A DNA stretch of 64,000 nt, taken from assembly GCF_019397265.1 (NCBI RefSeq), contig NZ_CP068985.1:1116001-1180000 (forward strand). Reading direction: 5' to 3'. Source of the stretch: Nonomuraea coxensis DSM 45129. GTDB lineage: Bacteria; Actinomycetota; Actinomycetes; Streptosporangiales; Streptosporangiaceae. This document shows positions 23,472 to 32,516 of the stretch, piece by piece (the first letter of the stretch is position 1; each line of letters opens with the position of its first letter). Position numbers and translations under genes: made by a program. Under the pieces are notes generated by a model that had not been told where the DNA came from, did no database searches, and was given only the letters and a program-made list of their open reading frames with translations.

Positions 23472-25004
23472 ATGAGCGACCCCGGCGGTTTCGGCCCCCT
23501 GACGATGGACGAACGCGACCCGATCGGCCCCTACCGGATCGTGGGCCGGATGGGCGCGGGCGGCATGGGGGTCGTCTACGCGGGGGTCGCGGCCGACGGC
23601 GCCCGGGTGGCGGTCAAGGTCATCCATCCGGGGCTGGCGGCCGATCCGCAGTTCCTGGCCCGGTTCGTCCGGGAGGTGGAGCTGCTGTCGCGGGTGCGGG
23701 GGCGCTGCGTCGTCTCGGTGCTGGACGCCGACACCACTGCGATGCCGCCCTGGCTGGCCACGGAGTTCGTCCCTGGGCCGACGCTCAGCACGTACGTCCA
23801 GCAGAACGCGCCGCTGCCGCCCGGCCCGCTGCTCTCGTTCGGCGTGGACATCGCCGAGGCGCTCACCGAGATCCACCGGGCCGGCATCGTGCACCGCGAC
23901 CTCAAACCCGGGAACGTCATCCTCGCCGGCTCCGGCGCGAAGGTCCTCGACTTCGGCATCGCGCGGGCCCTCGACGAGAGCGGGCTCACGGGCACCGGCG
24001 CGCTGATCGGCACGCCCGGCTGGATCAGCCCCGAGCAGTACCGGGGCGACCAGGCGGACGCCGCCGCCGACGTGTTCGCGTGGGGCGCGCTGATGACGTA
24101 CGCGGCCACGGGGCGCCCGCCCTTCGGCACCGGGGCTCCCGACGTCCTCGCCTACCGGGTCATGGGCGTCGATCCCGACCTGTCCGGGGTGCCGGAGGAG
24201 GTCCGCGAGCTCGTACGGAGCGCGCTCGCCAAGGACCGTACGGCACGGCCGCCCGCCGAGGAGGTGCTCGCCCGGATCGCCGCGATCCGGTCGGGCACGG
24301 GCCCGACGCCGGTCACCCTGCCGGTGACGCGCACGAAGGTCATGCCGCCTCCGGCGGTGCCCGCCCAGCGGGTGACGGTGCCGGGATGGGCGGCCGGGGT
24401 GGTCGCCGCCGCCGTCGTGGCGGTCGTGGCCGGGGGAGCGGTGCTGGCGGCGAGCTCCGGAGGAGGGCTGCTGACGGCGCTGCTGGGCCCGGGCGGCGGC
24501 CCGGCCGCGACGACGTACGAGGAGAGCCCGGAGCCGGACACGAGCGACGAGACCACGACCGCCGCCACCACCACGGACGACCCCACGGACGAGCCGAGCG
24601 ACGACCCCACGGACGAGCCCACGGACGACGCCGAGGACGAGACGGCGGCCCCGGAGAAGACGCCCGCCCCGCGCCGACAGCCCACCGCGGGCGCGCGGCG
24701 CTCGACCGCCTCCGTCCCGTGCGCGTCCGAGGGCTCGATCCTCCGGCAGGCCGCCGCGCTGAACGGCGGCAGCCTGCCCTCGGACGCCGCCGTCGAGTCC
24801 CGGCTGTGCGTGGGGAACTGGGTGGCGGCCAGGATCGCCTCCCCGAGCGTCGGCGGCATCGACCTGATCGCCACCCGCGACGCCACCCGCTTCCTGGACG
24901 GCGACATCGGCAGCAACCTCTGCTCGCGCGACTACGGCTCGAAGCTGGTGACGGCCGCGCCGGCCCGCATCACGTCGTTCCTCTGCCCCAACGGCGTCGA
25001 CTGA
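23472..25004 (+). CDS. Membrane-anchored Ser/Thr protein kinase
   Basis: A 510-residue PknB-like kinase. The kinase domain (about 20-275) has 'GRMGAGGMGVVY', Lys49 in 'VAVKVI', the catalytic loop 'HRDLKPGN' with Asp143, 'DFG' at 160-162 and 'GTPGWISPEQY'. A membrane helix is at about 306-328. The outer part starts with a Thr/Asp/Glu/Pro-rich low-complexity linker (about 345-405) and ends in a roughly 100-residue domain with four cysteines ('SVPCAS', 'SRLCVGNW', 'SNLCSRDYG', 'FLCPNG'), probably two disulfides. Ligand unknown. Confidence 0.93.
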   Translation: MSDPGGFGPLTMDERDPIGPYRIVGRMGAGGMGVVYAGVAADGARVAVKVIHPGLAADPQFLARFVREVELLSRVRGRCVVSVLDADTTAMPPWLATEFVPGPTLSTYVQQNAPLPPGPLLSFGVDIAEALTEIHRAGIVHRDLKPGNVILAGSGAKVLDFGIARALDESGLTGTGALIGTPGWISPEQYRGDQADAAADVFAWGALMTYAATGRPPFGTGAPDVLAYRVMGVDPDLSGVPEEVRELVRSALAKDRTARPPAEEVLARIAAIRSGTGPTPVTLPVTRTKVMPPPAVPAQRVTVPGWAAGVVAAAVVAVVAGGAVLAASSGGGLLTALLGPGGGPAATTYEESPEPDTSDETTTAATTTDDPTDEPSDDPTDEPTDDAEDETAAPEKTPAPRRQPTAGARRSTASVPCASEGSILRQAAALNGGSLPSDAAVESRLCVGNWVAARIASPSVGGIDLIATRDATRFLDGDIGSNLCSRDYGSKLVTAAPARITSFLCPNGVD

Positions 25005-25020
25005 CCCGGGGCGACGGGGG

Positions 25021-25599
25021 TCAGGCCTGCGGGGCGGGTTCGACGACGAGCCGGTAGTCGACGCCCGTACGGAAGGTTCCCGACGAGCCGCGGATGGTCA
25101 GCGTGTGGGGTCCGGTGGGCAGCGGCGCGAGGCGTACCCAGAGGCCGCAGGCGTGGGTGGTCCCCGTGCCCGCCGAGTCGGTCACGGTGACGCCGGCCTC
25201 GTCCAGGCGCTCCGGCTCGACCGGCTTGCCGTCGAGGACGGCCTTCCCTTTGGCCGTGGCCATGAACGTGGCGCAGTCAGCGGCGTCGCCGAGCAGGTTC
25301 ACCAGCGGGAACGCGAGCGGCCGGCCCGCCGGGATCCGGCAGCTCCGCCGCACGGTGCCGCCGTAGGTGCCGGCCAGGAACCAGAGGTCGTCCGGCTGGG
25401 CGTGGTCGCAGAACTCGCCGGTGGTGTCCTGTACGGGACTGGCGTCGTCGTCCGCGGAGTACGCCCACGTCCACCAGCGCCCCTGGACGCTCGTCTCCGG
25501 CGGGACCACGCCGGGGGACCGGCTCTCCGGGGTCAGGCCGCAGGCGGGAGCGAGGGCGGCGAGAGCCACCAGACAGGCCCCGGCTGATCGGTTGATCAT
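25021..25599 (-). CDS. Putative lipoprotein
   Basis: A 192-residue protein with signal 'MINRSAGACLVALAALAPACG'-like start (lipobox Ala-Pro-Ala-Cys, Cys20). The mature part contains 'GRWWTWAY', 'DDLWFLAGTYGG' and a C-terminal beta-rich segment 'GPHTLTIRGSSG'. ATG 25599 gives the signal peptide directly after the start; upstream codons would add 38 unlikely residues. It is convergent with the kinase gene (17-nt gap). No known family. Confidence 0.7.
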   Translation of the reverse strand: MINRSAGACLVALAALAPACGLTPESRSPGVVPPETSVQGRWWTWAYSADDDASPVQDTTGEFCDHAQPDDLWFLAGTYGGTVRRSCRIPAGRPLAFPLVNLLGDAADCATFMATAKGKAVLDGKPVEPERLDEAGVTVTDSAGTGTTHACGLWVRLAPLPTGPHTLTIRGSSGTFRTGVDYRLVVEPAPQA

Positions 25600-25728
25600 C
25601 TGAGGATGATAAGGCCGCCTGGCGGACGAGGCCGGACGGGTCGCGTACGGAAAAGGCTGAACTGGGCCTGTCTCCCGTATATCCGGTGTGAGATTCTTCC
25701 GAACGGAAACCACGGGGGGCGTATTGAG

Positions 25729-27233
25729 GGGTCTCCGATCTTGATCGGGAAATGGCCGGCCGACTCGCGCTCGAAGGTCACCGTACGTGACGGTTGATGG
25801 GGGCGTCGGACCCGGACATGCGAAACCCGTGGCTCTTGTGGATCATGACTGTTCTCTACGCAGTCAACCCCCAAGGAACCACGGGCGTGCACAATCCTAT
25901 CGAGACCTCCACCGAGGCGACACTGCTGCTTGATCTGGAGGGCCTGCACGTGGTCAAGGTCGAGCGCGACCACGACGGCCATCGGATCGTCCACGTCGTC
26001 ACCGCCGACGAATCCGCCCGTGCCTGCCCGGCCTGCGGCGTCTTCTCCGTCACCGTCAAGGAACGGGTGGCCACCCGGCCACGGGACCTGCGCGCGGGCG
26101 ACTCCCCGTACACCCTGCTGTGGCACAAACTCCGGTGGAGCTGTCGCGAGCCGCTGTGCCCTCGAGGCTCGTTCACCGAGCAGATCCCGCAGGTCAGCGC
26201 CGGAATGCGGACGACCGCCCGGCTACGCCGCGCCTGCGGACGCGCGATCGCCGACGGCGGCCGCACCGTCACCCAAGCCGCCCGCGACCACCGTCTCTCC
26301 TGGCCCATCGCGATGCGCGAACTACGCGCCTACGCCACCGAGGTACTGCCCGACCAGCCCGAACCCACCCCCGTGATCGGCATCGACGAGATCCGCCGAG
26401 GCCGCCCCCGCTGGGAGCAAGACCCCGACACCGGGAAATACCGGCTGATCGCAGACCGCTGGCACGTCGGCTTCACCGACCTGGCCACCGGCCAGGGACT
26501 GCTCGGCCAGGTCGAAGGCCGCCTCTCCACATCAGTGGCGGCCTGGTTGAACGCCCGCCCAAAGGCATGGCGAACGGCGCTCACCCACGTGGCGATCGAC
26601 ATGTGCCAGACCTTCCGCTGCGCGGTCCGCGCCGCCCTGCCCCACGCGATCATCGTGGTCGACCACTTCCACCTCGTGCAACTGGCCAACGGCAAGCTCG
26701 CCGACCTGCGCCGCCGCCTGACCTGGAAGATGCGTGACCGTCGCGGCCGAACGGGAGATCCCGAATACGACCACCGGCGGCTGCTGCGCTCCAACCGCGA
26801 AGACCTCACCGACGAGCAGATCGCCATCCTGGAACGCGACCTGACCAGGATCGGAACCTACGGCCGACACATCCTGGCCGGCTGGCACGCCAAGGAGAAA
26901 CTGCGATACCTGCTCGCACTGGCCCGCACCAACCCTGCCCGCTCGACGATCGCCCACCGCCTGCACGCCTTCTACATCTGGTGCGCCGACCATCCCTACC
27001 TGCCCGAACTCGTCACCCTCGCCGAGACCGTCGCCTCCTGGTGGAAGGAGATCGAGGCGTTCCTGCTCACCGGGATCACCAACGCCAAGAGCGAGGGCAC
27101 CAACCGAGTCATCAAGCTCGAAGCCCGCTGCGCATACGGCTTCCGCAACCCGGCCAACCAACGCCTCCGGTCACGCTGCGCAACCACACGAGAGAGTCGA
27201 AACCGCGCCATTCCCGCTTAACTTCCGAGAGCC
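25729..27233 (+). mobile_element. ISL3-family insertion sequence with 8-bp target duplication
   Basis: The left end GGGTCTCCGATCTTGATC and the reversed right end GGCTCTCGGAAGTTAAGC form imperfect terminal inverted repeats. The direct repeat GTATTGAG flanks the element (25721-25728 and 27234-27241), the 8-bp duplication expected for ISL3. The element is about 1.5 kb with one transposase gene, is intact, and interrupts the 5' region of the following MBL gene. Confidence 0.85.
25887..27221 (+). CDS. ISL3-family transposase
   Basis: A 444-residue transposase from GTG 25887. The N-terminal zinc finger is 'CPACGVFS' with a later 'CREPLCPRGSF', then a helix-turn-helix region ('GRTVTQAARDHRLSWP'). 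The DDE core follows: Asp in 'VIGIDEIRRG', Asp in 'VAIDMCQTFR' with 'IIVVDHFHLVQLANG', and the terminal 'TNAKSEGTNRVIKLEARCAY' with 'GFRNPANQRLR'. Full length and uninterrupted, hence probably active. Confidence 0.93.
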   Translation: MHNPIETSTEATLLLDLEGLHVVKVERDHDGHRIVHVVTADESARACPACGVFSVTVKERVATRPRDLRAGDSPYTLLWHKLRWSCREPLCPRGSFTEQIPQVSAGMRTTARLRRACGRAIADGGRTVTQAARDHRLSWPIAMRELRAYATEVLPDQPEPTPVIGIDEIRRGRPRWEQDPDTGKYRLIADRWHVGFTDLATGQGLLGQVEGRLSTSVAAWLNARPKAWRTALTHVAIDMCQTFRCAVRAALPHAIIVVDHFHLVQLANGKLADLRRRLTWKMRDRRGRTGDPEYDHRRLLRSNREDLTDEQIAILERDLTRIGTYGRHILAGWHAKEKLRYLLALARTNPARSTIAHRLHAFYIWCADHPYLPELVTLAETVASWWKEIEAFLLTGITNAKSEGTNRVIKLEARCAYGFRNPANQRLRSRCATTRESRNRAIPA

Positions 27234-27236
27234 GTA

Positions 27237-27959
27237 TTGAGCAGGGTCACATTTCTGGGGACCGGCAATTTCCAGGCCGCCGAGCGCTATTGGAATGGAT
27301 TCGTCCTGGACGATCATATTCTGGTCGAGCCGTCGCCCACCGCGCTGCCGCACCTGCGCCGGTGCGGGATCGACGTGGCCGGGCTCGACGTCGTGGCCAT
27401 CTCGCACTTCCACGCCGACCACACCTTCGGCTGGCCCTTCCTGCTGCTCGAACTGCTGCACCGGCACGCCGCCACGCCGCTCCACGTGGTGGGGCCGCCC
27501 CGGGTCGAGCAGTTCCTCCGGACGATGATGGACGTCGCCGGCGTGCCCGGCATCCACGAGGAGGCGCACGAGAAGCTCGACATCCGCTACGTCGAGGTGG
27601 ACTGCTCGTGGCAGGTGGCGGGCCCGCTCAGGTTCCGGGCCGTGGAGGTGGACCACGTGGCGCATCTCGACTGCTACGGGTACGTCTTCGAGCGCGCCGG
27701 CGCGACGGTCGGGTACTCCGGGGACACGCGGCCGGGCGCCGGCCTCGACGCGCTCGCGGCGGCCAGCGACGCGCTCATCCTGGAGTGCAACGGCCCGCAC
27801 CATCCCGCCGCCGGGCACATGGAGGTCGGGCACGTGGAGGCGTTGCGCCGGCGGTTTCCCGATGTGCCGTTCGTGCTGACGCACCTGGGGGCGGGGGTGG
27901 AGGCCGGGCACATCGAACGCTGCCTGGTGCCGGACGACTTCCAGACGGTGGAGATCTAG
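27237..27959 (+). CDS. MBL-fold hydrolase (RNase Z/ElaC-like), 5' region split by ISL3
   Basis: A 240-residue metallo-beta-lactamase-fold protein. 'VTFLGTGNFQAAERYWNGF' resembles the RNase Z-type start, HFHADH is the metal motif, 'SGDTRPG' holds the bridging Asp and 'LTHLGAG' a later His. It is too short for a full tRNA 3' endonuclease and has no exosite arm, so the substrate is unknown. The TTG start (27237) lies within the right copy of the IS target duplication; the original ribosome-binding site (GGGGGG at 25714-25719) is now 1.5 kb upstream. Translation may now use GAGAG from the element end. Confidence 0.82.
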   Translation: MSRVTFLGTGNFQAAERYWNGFVLDDHILVEPSPTALPHLRRCGIDVAGLDVVAISHFHADHTFGWPFLLLELLHRHAATPLHVVGPPRVEQFLRTMMDVAGVPGIHEEAHEKLDIRYVEVDCSWQVAGPLRFRAVEVDHVAHLDCYGYVFERAGATVGYSGDTRPGAGLDALAAASDALILECNGPHHPAAGHMEVGHVEALRRRFPDVPFVLTHLGAGVEAGHIERCLVPDDFQTVEI

Positions 27960-27964
27960 CCGGG

Positions 27965-27990
27965 GCCGGTCCGTCCGGCGGCGGACCGGC
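27965..27990 (+). terminator. Hairpin terminator
   Basis: GCCGGTCCG (27965-27973) pairs perfectly with CGGACCGGC (27982-27990) over an 8-nt loop, followed by a pyrimidine-rich TGTCCTCTTCCCC. It sits directly after the MBL gene stop. Confidence 0.8.
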
Positions 27991-28064
27991 TGTCCTCTTC
28001 CCCTGTTATGGTCATGTCCAAACTCATGATCAAGTTGAGCCTTCAGTCAGGATTGGGAGGGGTC

Positions 28065-28874
28065 ATGCGGACCACGAGCAAGATCGCCATCGTCACTTCG
28101 GTGCTCGTCGCCTCGGGCGCGGCTCCGGTGGCGGCGAGCGCGGCAGCGGCGCCCGCTTTTGTGGCCTACCACAACGTGGGTGCCGCCGAGAGCGTCAAGC
28201 AGGTACGCCGCCTCAAGGAACAGGGCTATCGCCCCCTTACCGTAAACGTTTCCGACGGGGAGCGGTACGCCGCCGTCTGGGTCAAGGGCGGCTCGCCGGA
28301 CTGGGGCATCTGGCAGGGCATGTCGGCCTCCGGCTACCAGCGGCGTGTGGACGCCGGCGTGAAGGAGGGCGTCCAGCCGGTGTCGGTGTCCGCCACGGGC
28401 CCGGCCGGCTCGGCGGTGTTCACGGCGGTCTTCGACAAGAAGGGCGGCACCTTCCAGTCCCGCCATAACCTGACGGGGAGCGAGTTCGCCGCGGCCAACA
28501 AGCACGCCGTCGGCCAGGGGCTCGCCCTGACCTCCGTGGACGCCTACGGCACGCCGGACGACGTCCGTTACGTGGCGGTATGGGCCCCGAACCCGGGCGG
28601 CGCCTGGTACTACACCTACGGCAAGAGCCGCTCCCAGCACGAGGCCGAGTTCCACGCCAGGAAGGACAAGGGCTTCCGGCCGGTCAAGGTCGCCGTCGCG
28701 CCCGACGGGACGTACACGGCGGTGTGGCGCAAGGACGGGCTCAAGTCCTGGGCGCACTTCGTCGATATGAGCGCGTCGGGCTACCAGGCCCGGTTCGACC
28801 AGCTCAAGGGCAAAGGGCTGTACCCCGTCCAGGTGAACGCCGAGGGCGGCAAGTACACCGCCGTCTGGGAGTGA
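28065..28874 (+). CDS. Secreted protein with bacterial tandem repeat domains (BTRD1-like)
   Basis: A 269-residue exported protein. The signal peptide is about 1-28 ('MRTTSKIAIVTSVLVASGAA', Ala-rich cleavage region). The mature part holds about five repeats of roughly 45-50 residues, each with the pattern Tyr/Phe...GYRP...G.YAAVW: 'EQGYRPLTVNVSDG', 'WGIWQGMSASGYQRRVDAG', 'KDKGFRPVKVAVAPDGTYT', 'WAHFVDMSASGYQARFDQ'. This matches the repeats of polyglycine-hydrolase-like proteins. No catalytic Ser motif is clear, so it may be a binding protein. ATG 28065 has GGGAGGGG upstream. Confidence 0.8.
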   Translation: MRTTSKIAIVTSVLVASGAAPVAASAAAAPAFVAYHNVGAAESVKQVRRLKEQGYRPLTVNVSDGERYAAVWVKGGSPDWGIWQGMSASGYQRRVDAGVKEGVQPVSVSATGPAGSAVFTAVFDKKGGTFQSRHNLTGSEFAAANKHAVGQGLALTSVDAYGTPDDVRYVAVWAPNPGGAWYYTYGKSRSQHEAEFHARKDKGFRPVKVAVAPDGTYTAVWRKDGLKSWAHFVDMSASGYQARFDQLKGKGLYPVQVNAEGGKYTAVWE

Positions 28875-28877
28875 GGC

Positions 28878-29621
28878 TCACGGGACGCGGACGCGGACGT
28901 TCCCGGTGCCGCTGCGGGCGACGATGACGGCGGACGCCTTCGGGTCGCTCCTGAGGTCGGAGGTGACGGAGCCGTCCCTGCTGCGGGCGGTCACCGCGTA
29001 CGAGCCCTTCGGCACCGTCGCCGTCACCCGGCCGTCGGCGGACTCCAGGTCCAGGTCGGCGGGGGCGGTGACGAAGGTGACGTCGATCGCGCCGTCCACG
29101 GTGCGGGCGCGTACGGCCGCCGAGGTCAGGGCGGTGCCGGTGATCGGGCCGTCGCTGCGCAGGCGCAGGCGGCCCGAGGCGCCGTCGACCTGGATGTGCT
29201 CGCGTGAGACCGCGTCCACGTCCTGCCCGAGGTTCTTGAGCGTCACGCCGTCGGGGGCCTCGACCGTGACGTGGACGGCGGGCGGCACCTCGACGTGATA
29301 GCGGGCGCCGCAGTCGCCGACGATCATGCTGCAGTCCGCGCCGAGCCGCAGGACGCCGTCGCGGAGGGACCAGGTGGCGTTGCCCTCGCCGGCCGCCTTG
29401 CCGCGGACCCAGCGGTCCACCCGCACCGAGCCGGCGGAGCCGGGCAGGACGCGGACGCCGCCCAGCGAGGAGACGATCTTCAGTGTGGTCCCCGTGACGG
29501 GGAAGGCGCGGCTGGAGCGGACCTCCTCGGCGTCCAGGTCGAGGCCGCCGCAGCCGGCCGTGGCGAGGGCCGTCAGGGCTGCGAGGGCGGTGGAGGCTGC
29601 GAGCGCAGCGAGTCGCGTCAT
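28878..29621 (-). CDS. DUF4097-type lipoprotein
   Basis: A 247-residue protein. The signal ends in lipobox 'LATAGC'. The rest is a right-handed beta-helix-like array typical of DUF4097 (adhesin-like) proteins: 'LRLGADCSMIVGD', 'VTVEAPDGVTLKNLG', 'IQVDGASGRLRLRSDGPITG', 'VRARTVDGAIDVTFV', 'SADGRVTATVPKGSY'. ATG 29621 has GAGG 8 nt upstream. Function unknown; extracellular. Confidence 0.82.
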   Translation of the reverse strand: MTRLAALAASTALAALTALATAGCGGLDLDAEEVRSSRAFPVTGTTLKIVSSLGGVRVLPGSAGSVRVDRWVRGKAAGEGNATWSLRDGVLRLGADCSMIVGDCGARYHVEVPPAVHVTVEAPDGVTLKNLGQDVDAVSREHIQVDGASGRLRLRSDGPITGTALTSAAVRARTVDGAIDVTFVTAPADLDLESADGRVTATVPKGSYAVTARSRDGSVTSDLRSDPKASAVIVARSGTGNVRVRVP

Positions 29622-29701
29622 GGGACCGATCCTCGCGGCGGGCGCCCGCCGCCTCATCGGCCATCTGACCGACCGCCATCGGCCAGATGACCCCAAAGGA
29701 G

Positions 29702-30541
29702 CTAGAGGGCCGCCAGGAGCGCCCGGACGTGCCGCAAGGGGTCGGTGAGGTCCAGCGGACGCACCACGACGGTGTCCGCGCCGGCCGCCGCCAGCGCCTT
29801 GACGCGGCCGGCGGCCTCCTCGGCCGTCCCGGTCGCCATCATCACGTCCTCGGGCGCCACCCCCAGGAAGGCGGCCTGCCCCTCGACCAGCCCGCGGTCG
29901 ACGGTGTGGCCGTCGCCGACGCCGAGGAAGGTGAACATCACCACCTCGTGCCCGTCACCGGCCCCGATGGTCTCCCGCAGGGCGGTGAGCTGCGCGGGCC
30001 CGACCCCTTCCGGCAGGATCGTGCCCTCCGCCACCCGCCCGGACAGCGCCAGCGACCTCGGCCCCTTCACCCCGGCCAGCACCGGCGGGACGGTGGCGGG
30101 CGGGTGCACGAGCGAGACCCCGTCGAGCCGGACCTCCCGGCCCTCCAGCGTCACCGTCTCGCCCCGCAGCAGCGCCCGTACGGACGTGATCGTCTCCTCC
30201 AGCAGCGACAGCGGCGACGCGGGGGCCGCTCCCACCTGTCGCATCCATTCGCGTACGCCGTGCCCGATCCCGGCGGCGAGCCGCCCCGGGTGCAGGCGGG
30301 CCAGGTTGCCCAGCTCCATGGCCAGCAGCATCGGGTTGCGCAGGGGAGCGGGGGTGATGCCGATGCCGACGCGCAGGCGGGAGGTGACGGCGAGGGCGGT
30401 GGCGGCCGAGGTGAGCCCGCCGGCCCAGCCGAGGTCCTCGACCACCCACAGGTCGTCGGCGGAGCTGTCGTCCAGCTCCCTGGCGAACGGCACGAGCCGC
30501 TCGGGCGGCAGGCCCCGGTCGAACATCACGCCCAGTCTCAC
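29702..30541 (-). CDS. LLM-class (luciferase-like, F420/FMN) oxidoreductase
   Basis: A 279-residue TIM-barrel protein of the bacterial luciferase superfamily. 'LWVVEDLGWAGGLTSAATAL', 'LRVGIGITPAPLRNP', 'ELGNLARLHPGRLAAGIGHG' and 'PPVLAGVKGPRSLALSGRVA' follow the family order. Many actinobacterial members use coenzyme F420, and this genome makes it (fbiC at 60.2 kb), but F420 versus FMN cannot be settled from sequence. Substrate unknown. GTG start. Confidence 0.88.
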   Translation of the reverse strand: MRLGVMFDRGLPPERLVPFARELDDSSADDLWVVEDLGWAGGLTSAATALAVTSRLRVGIGITPAPLRNPMLLAMELGNLARLHPGRLAAGIGHGVREWMRQVGAAPASPLSLLEETITSVRALLRGETVTLEGREVRLDGVSLVHPPATVPPVLAGVKGPRSLALSGRVAEGTILPEGVGPAQLTALRETIGAGDGHEVVMFTFLGVGDGHTVDRGLVEGQAAFLGVAPEDVMMATGTAEEAAGRVKALAAAGADTVVVRPLDLTDPLRHVRALLAAL

Positions 30542-30607
30542 GGCTTCCTCCAGCAGTAGCGGAACACCCGGCCGACAACCGAGTATCCAGCACGGGAGGA
30601 AGGTGGC

Positions 30608-30955
30608 TCAGGCCGCCGTCCCGAGGGCCGTACGGGCCGCGTTCATGGAGTCCGTGGTCTCGAAGTGCCGGTCGAGGTTGGTGATCGTCAGCAGGTGCTT
30701 GATCATGCCAGGGGCCAGCACCAGGATGAGTCGCCCGCGCACCTGCTGGATCCGGTTGAGCGTGGAGACCAGGACGCCCAGCCCGACCGAGTCGCAGAAC
30801 GGCACCTCGGTGAGATCGAGGACGAGATTAGGAGGGTCGGCCTCGGCGATGGCCTGCTCCAGCTCGGCCCGGACCCGGGGAGCGGCCGCCACGTCGAGAT
30901 CGCCGACGATGTGCAGAACGGTGCAGGGGTCCTCCCGCCAATGTTTGACCACCAT
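30608..30955 (-). CDS. STAS-domain anti-sigma factor antagonist
   Basis: A 115-residue single STAS domain. 'LHIVGDLDVAAAP' starts the domain and 'FCDSVGLGVLVSTLNR' holds the phosphorylatable Ser. In actinomycetes such proteins release sigma-B-type factors from anti-sigma kinases according to phosphorylation state. No anti-sigma or sigma gene is adjacent. Confidence 0.9.
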   Translation of the reverse strand: MVVKHWREDPCTVLHIVGDLDVAAAPRVRAELEQAIAEADPPNLVLDLTEVPFCDSVGLGVLVSTLNRIQQVRGRLILVLAPGMIKHLLTITNLDRHFETTDSMNAARTALGTAA

Positions 30956-30989
30956 GGCCGTTTCCTGCCCGACGTCCGAAAAGATATGC

Positions 30990-32438
30990 CTATTGCTTAC
31001 ATATGTTCTGCATAGCCGTTTTCGTGGTTGGTGTAACGGCGGGTTTCGGCGCCGGGTCGGCCGAGGTCTTCTGCTTGACGATTTTCGGCTGGTCGCTGCC
31101 GACGATCACCTCGATGCCCTTCACATCCGCCTTCTTCAGCTCCGCGCCGGGAACGGCGGCGGCGACCACGCGGGCGGCGGCCTCCTGGCCCTCCGGATAG
31201 CGGATCAGGGTCCGCTTGTAATCCTTCTTGTCGGTGTTGCCGGGCTCGTCGGGGACCTTGAACCCGTACGCGACCAGCCCCGCCTTCGTCCGCGCCCCGA
31301 GCCCGGTGATGAGCGTGCCGTTCTTGACCTTGAGCGTCACGCTGCCGGGCGCGACCGCGGAGGGCTTGGCCGAGGGTGTGGCGGCGGCCGTGGGCGTGGG
31401 CTTGGTGACGTCCTGGTCGTTGTCGATCCTGGTGAACAGGTCCTTGGCGGCCTGCTTGTCCCACAGCACCGCCGACTCGCCCGTGGGGGCGCGGTAGTTC
31501 ACGTCCGCCAGCGGCACGTCCACGAAGCGCACGTTCTGCAGCGAGACGTCGCGCAGCTGGGTGGCCAGGTCGACCAGGCCGTCGTCCGGGTCCACCTTGA
31601 CCGTGCCCAGCGTGGAGTTGACGAACGAGGCCAGCTTGGCCGGGTTGCTCAGCGTCTCGGCGCTCAGCGCCCGGTTGAGCAGGGCCGAGATGACCTGCTG
31701 CTGGCGGTCGATGCGGTCGAGGTCGGAGCGGGCCGTGGCGCGGGTGCGGGCGTAGAGGAGGGCCTGCACGCCGTCGAGCTGGTGGGTGCCCGCGGCCAGG
31801 TTGAGCGCGATCTTCTGGTCGTTGATCGCCACGGGCGTGCAGACGGTGACGCCGCCGAGCGAGTCGACCACGTCGATGAAGCCGAGGATGTTGACCTCGA
31901 TGTAGCGGTTGATCCGCAGGCCGGTGGCCGCCTCGACGGCCTGCTTGGCCAGCTTGGGCCCGCCGAACTGGTAAGCCGAGTTGATCTTGTGGTCGCCCTG
32001 GCCGGGGATCGTCGTCCAGGTGTCGCGCGGCAGGCTCACCACCGTGACCCGGCGGTGGTCCTCCGACAGATGGATCACCATCATCGTGTCGGTGCGCTGG
32101 CCCACCTCGCGGCCCAGCTTGAGCCGGTTTTGCTGCTGCCGGCTGAGGTCGTCACGCTTGTCCACGCCGACGAGCAGGATGTTCTCGGCGCCGCCGCGCG
32201 CCGCCGACTCGCCGACGCCGGCGTCCACGGTGCCGATCTGCCGCGGCGTCGCCCACACGACGCCGGTGGTGACCAGCACGCAGGTGGACAGGAACCCGGC
32301 GACCAGCACGTTGCGCCGCCGCGCCTTCGCGCTGCGCCTGACCGGCCTGCGCGCGCGGTCGGGCGTGAGCCTGACGCCCCCGTAGGCGTCCCCGCCCACG
32401 AGCACTCCGGCGTCCTCCTCCTCGCCCGGGTCGTGCAT
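30990..32438 (-). CDS. LCP-family (LytR-CpsA-Psr) cell-wall polymer ligase
   Basis: A 482-residue protein. A short cytoplasmic N-terminus and one membrane helix (about 43-64, 'NVLVAGFLSTCVLVTTGVVW') precede the LCP domain (about 85-300): 'ILLVGVDKRDD', 'RTDTMMVIHLSEDHRRVTVV', 'SLPRDTW', 'INSAYQFGGP', 'LDGVQALLYARTRATARSDL'. A Pro/Thr/Ala-rich linker leads to a C-terminal LytR_C domain ('VTLKVKNGTLITGLG'). LCP enzymes attach lipid-linked polymers to peptidoglycan or arabinogalactan-like walls. ATG 32438 has GAGGGGG upstream. Divergent from a glycosyltransferase gene. Confidence 0.92.
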   Translation of the reverse strand: MHDPGEEEDAGVLVGGDAYGGVRLTPDRARRPVRRSAKARRRNVLVAGFLSTCVLVTTGVVWATPRQIGTVDAGVGESAARGGAENILLVGVDKRDDLSRQQQNRLKLGREVGQRTDTMMVIHLSEDHRRVTVVSLPRDTWTTIPGQGDHKINSAYQFGGPKLAKQAVEAATGLRINRYIEVNILGFIDVVDSLGGVTVCTPVAINDQKIALNLAAGTHQLDGVQALLYARTRATARSDLDRIDRQQQVISALLNRALSAETLSNPAKLASFVNSTLGTVKVDPDDGLVDLATQLRDVSLQNVRFVDVPLADVNYRAPTGESAVLWDKQAAKDLFTRIDNDQDVTKPTPTAAATPSAKPSAVAPGSVTLKVKNGTLITGLGARTKAGLVAYGFKVPDEPGNTDKKDYKRTLIRYPEGQEAAARVVAAAVPGAELKKADVKGIEVIVGSDQPKIVKQKTSADPAPKPAVTPTTKTAMQNICKQ

Positions 32439-32516
32439 GCCGTCCCCCTCGTCACCCCCGGTATCGGGCTTTCGATTGCCCGACTCCCTCGCCGGTACAG
32501 TAGCGTGAGCCCCGCC

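Noticed and set aside
29622..29701. Imperfect inverted GGCCATCTG/CCAGATG pair upstream of the DUF4097 gene
   Set aside because: The arms are short and the second copy does not extend; not distinguishable from chance in this GC-rich gap.
29745..32516. Very long plus-strand frame before the ExoA-like glycosyltransferase
   Set aside because: Antisense to the LLM oxidoreductase, STAS and LCP genes; Ser/Arg-rich with no domains. The real gene starts at 32517.
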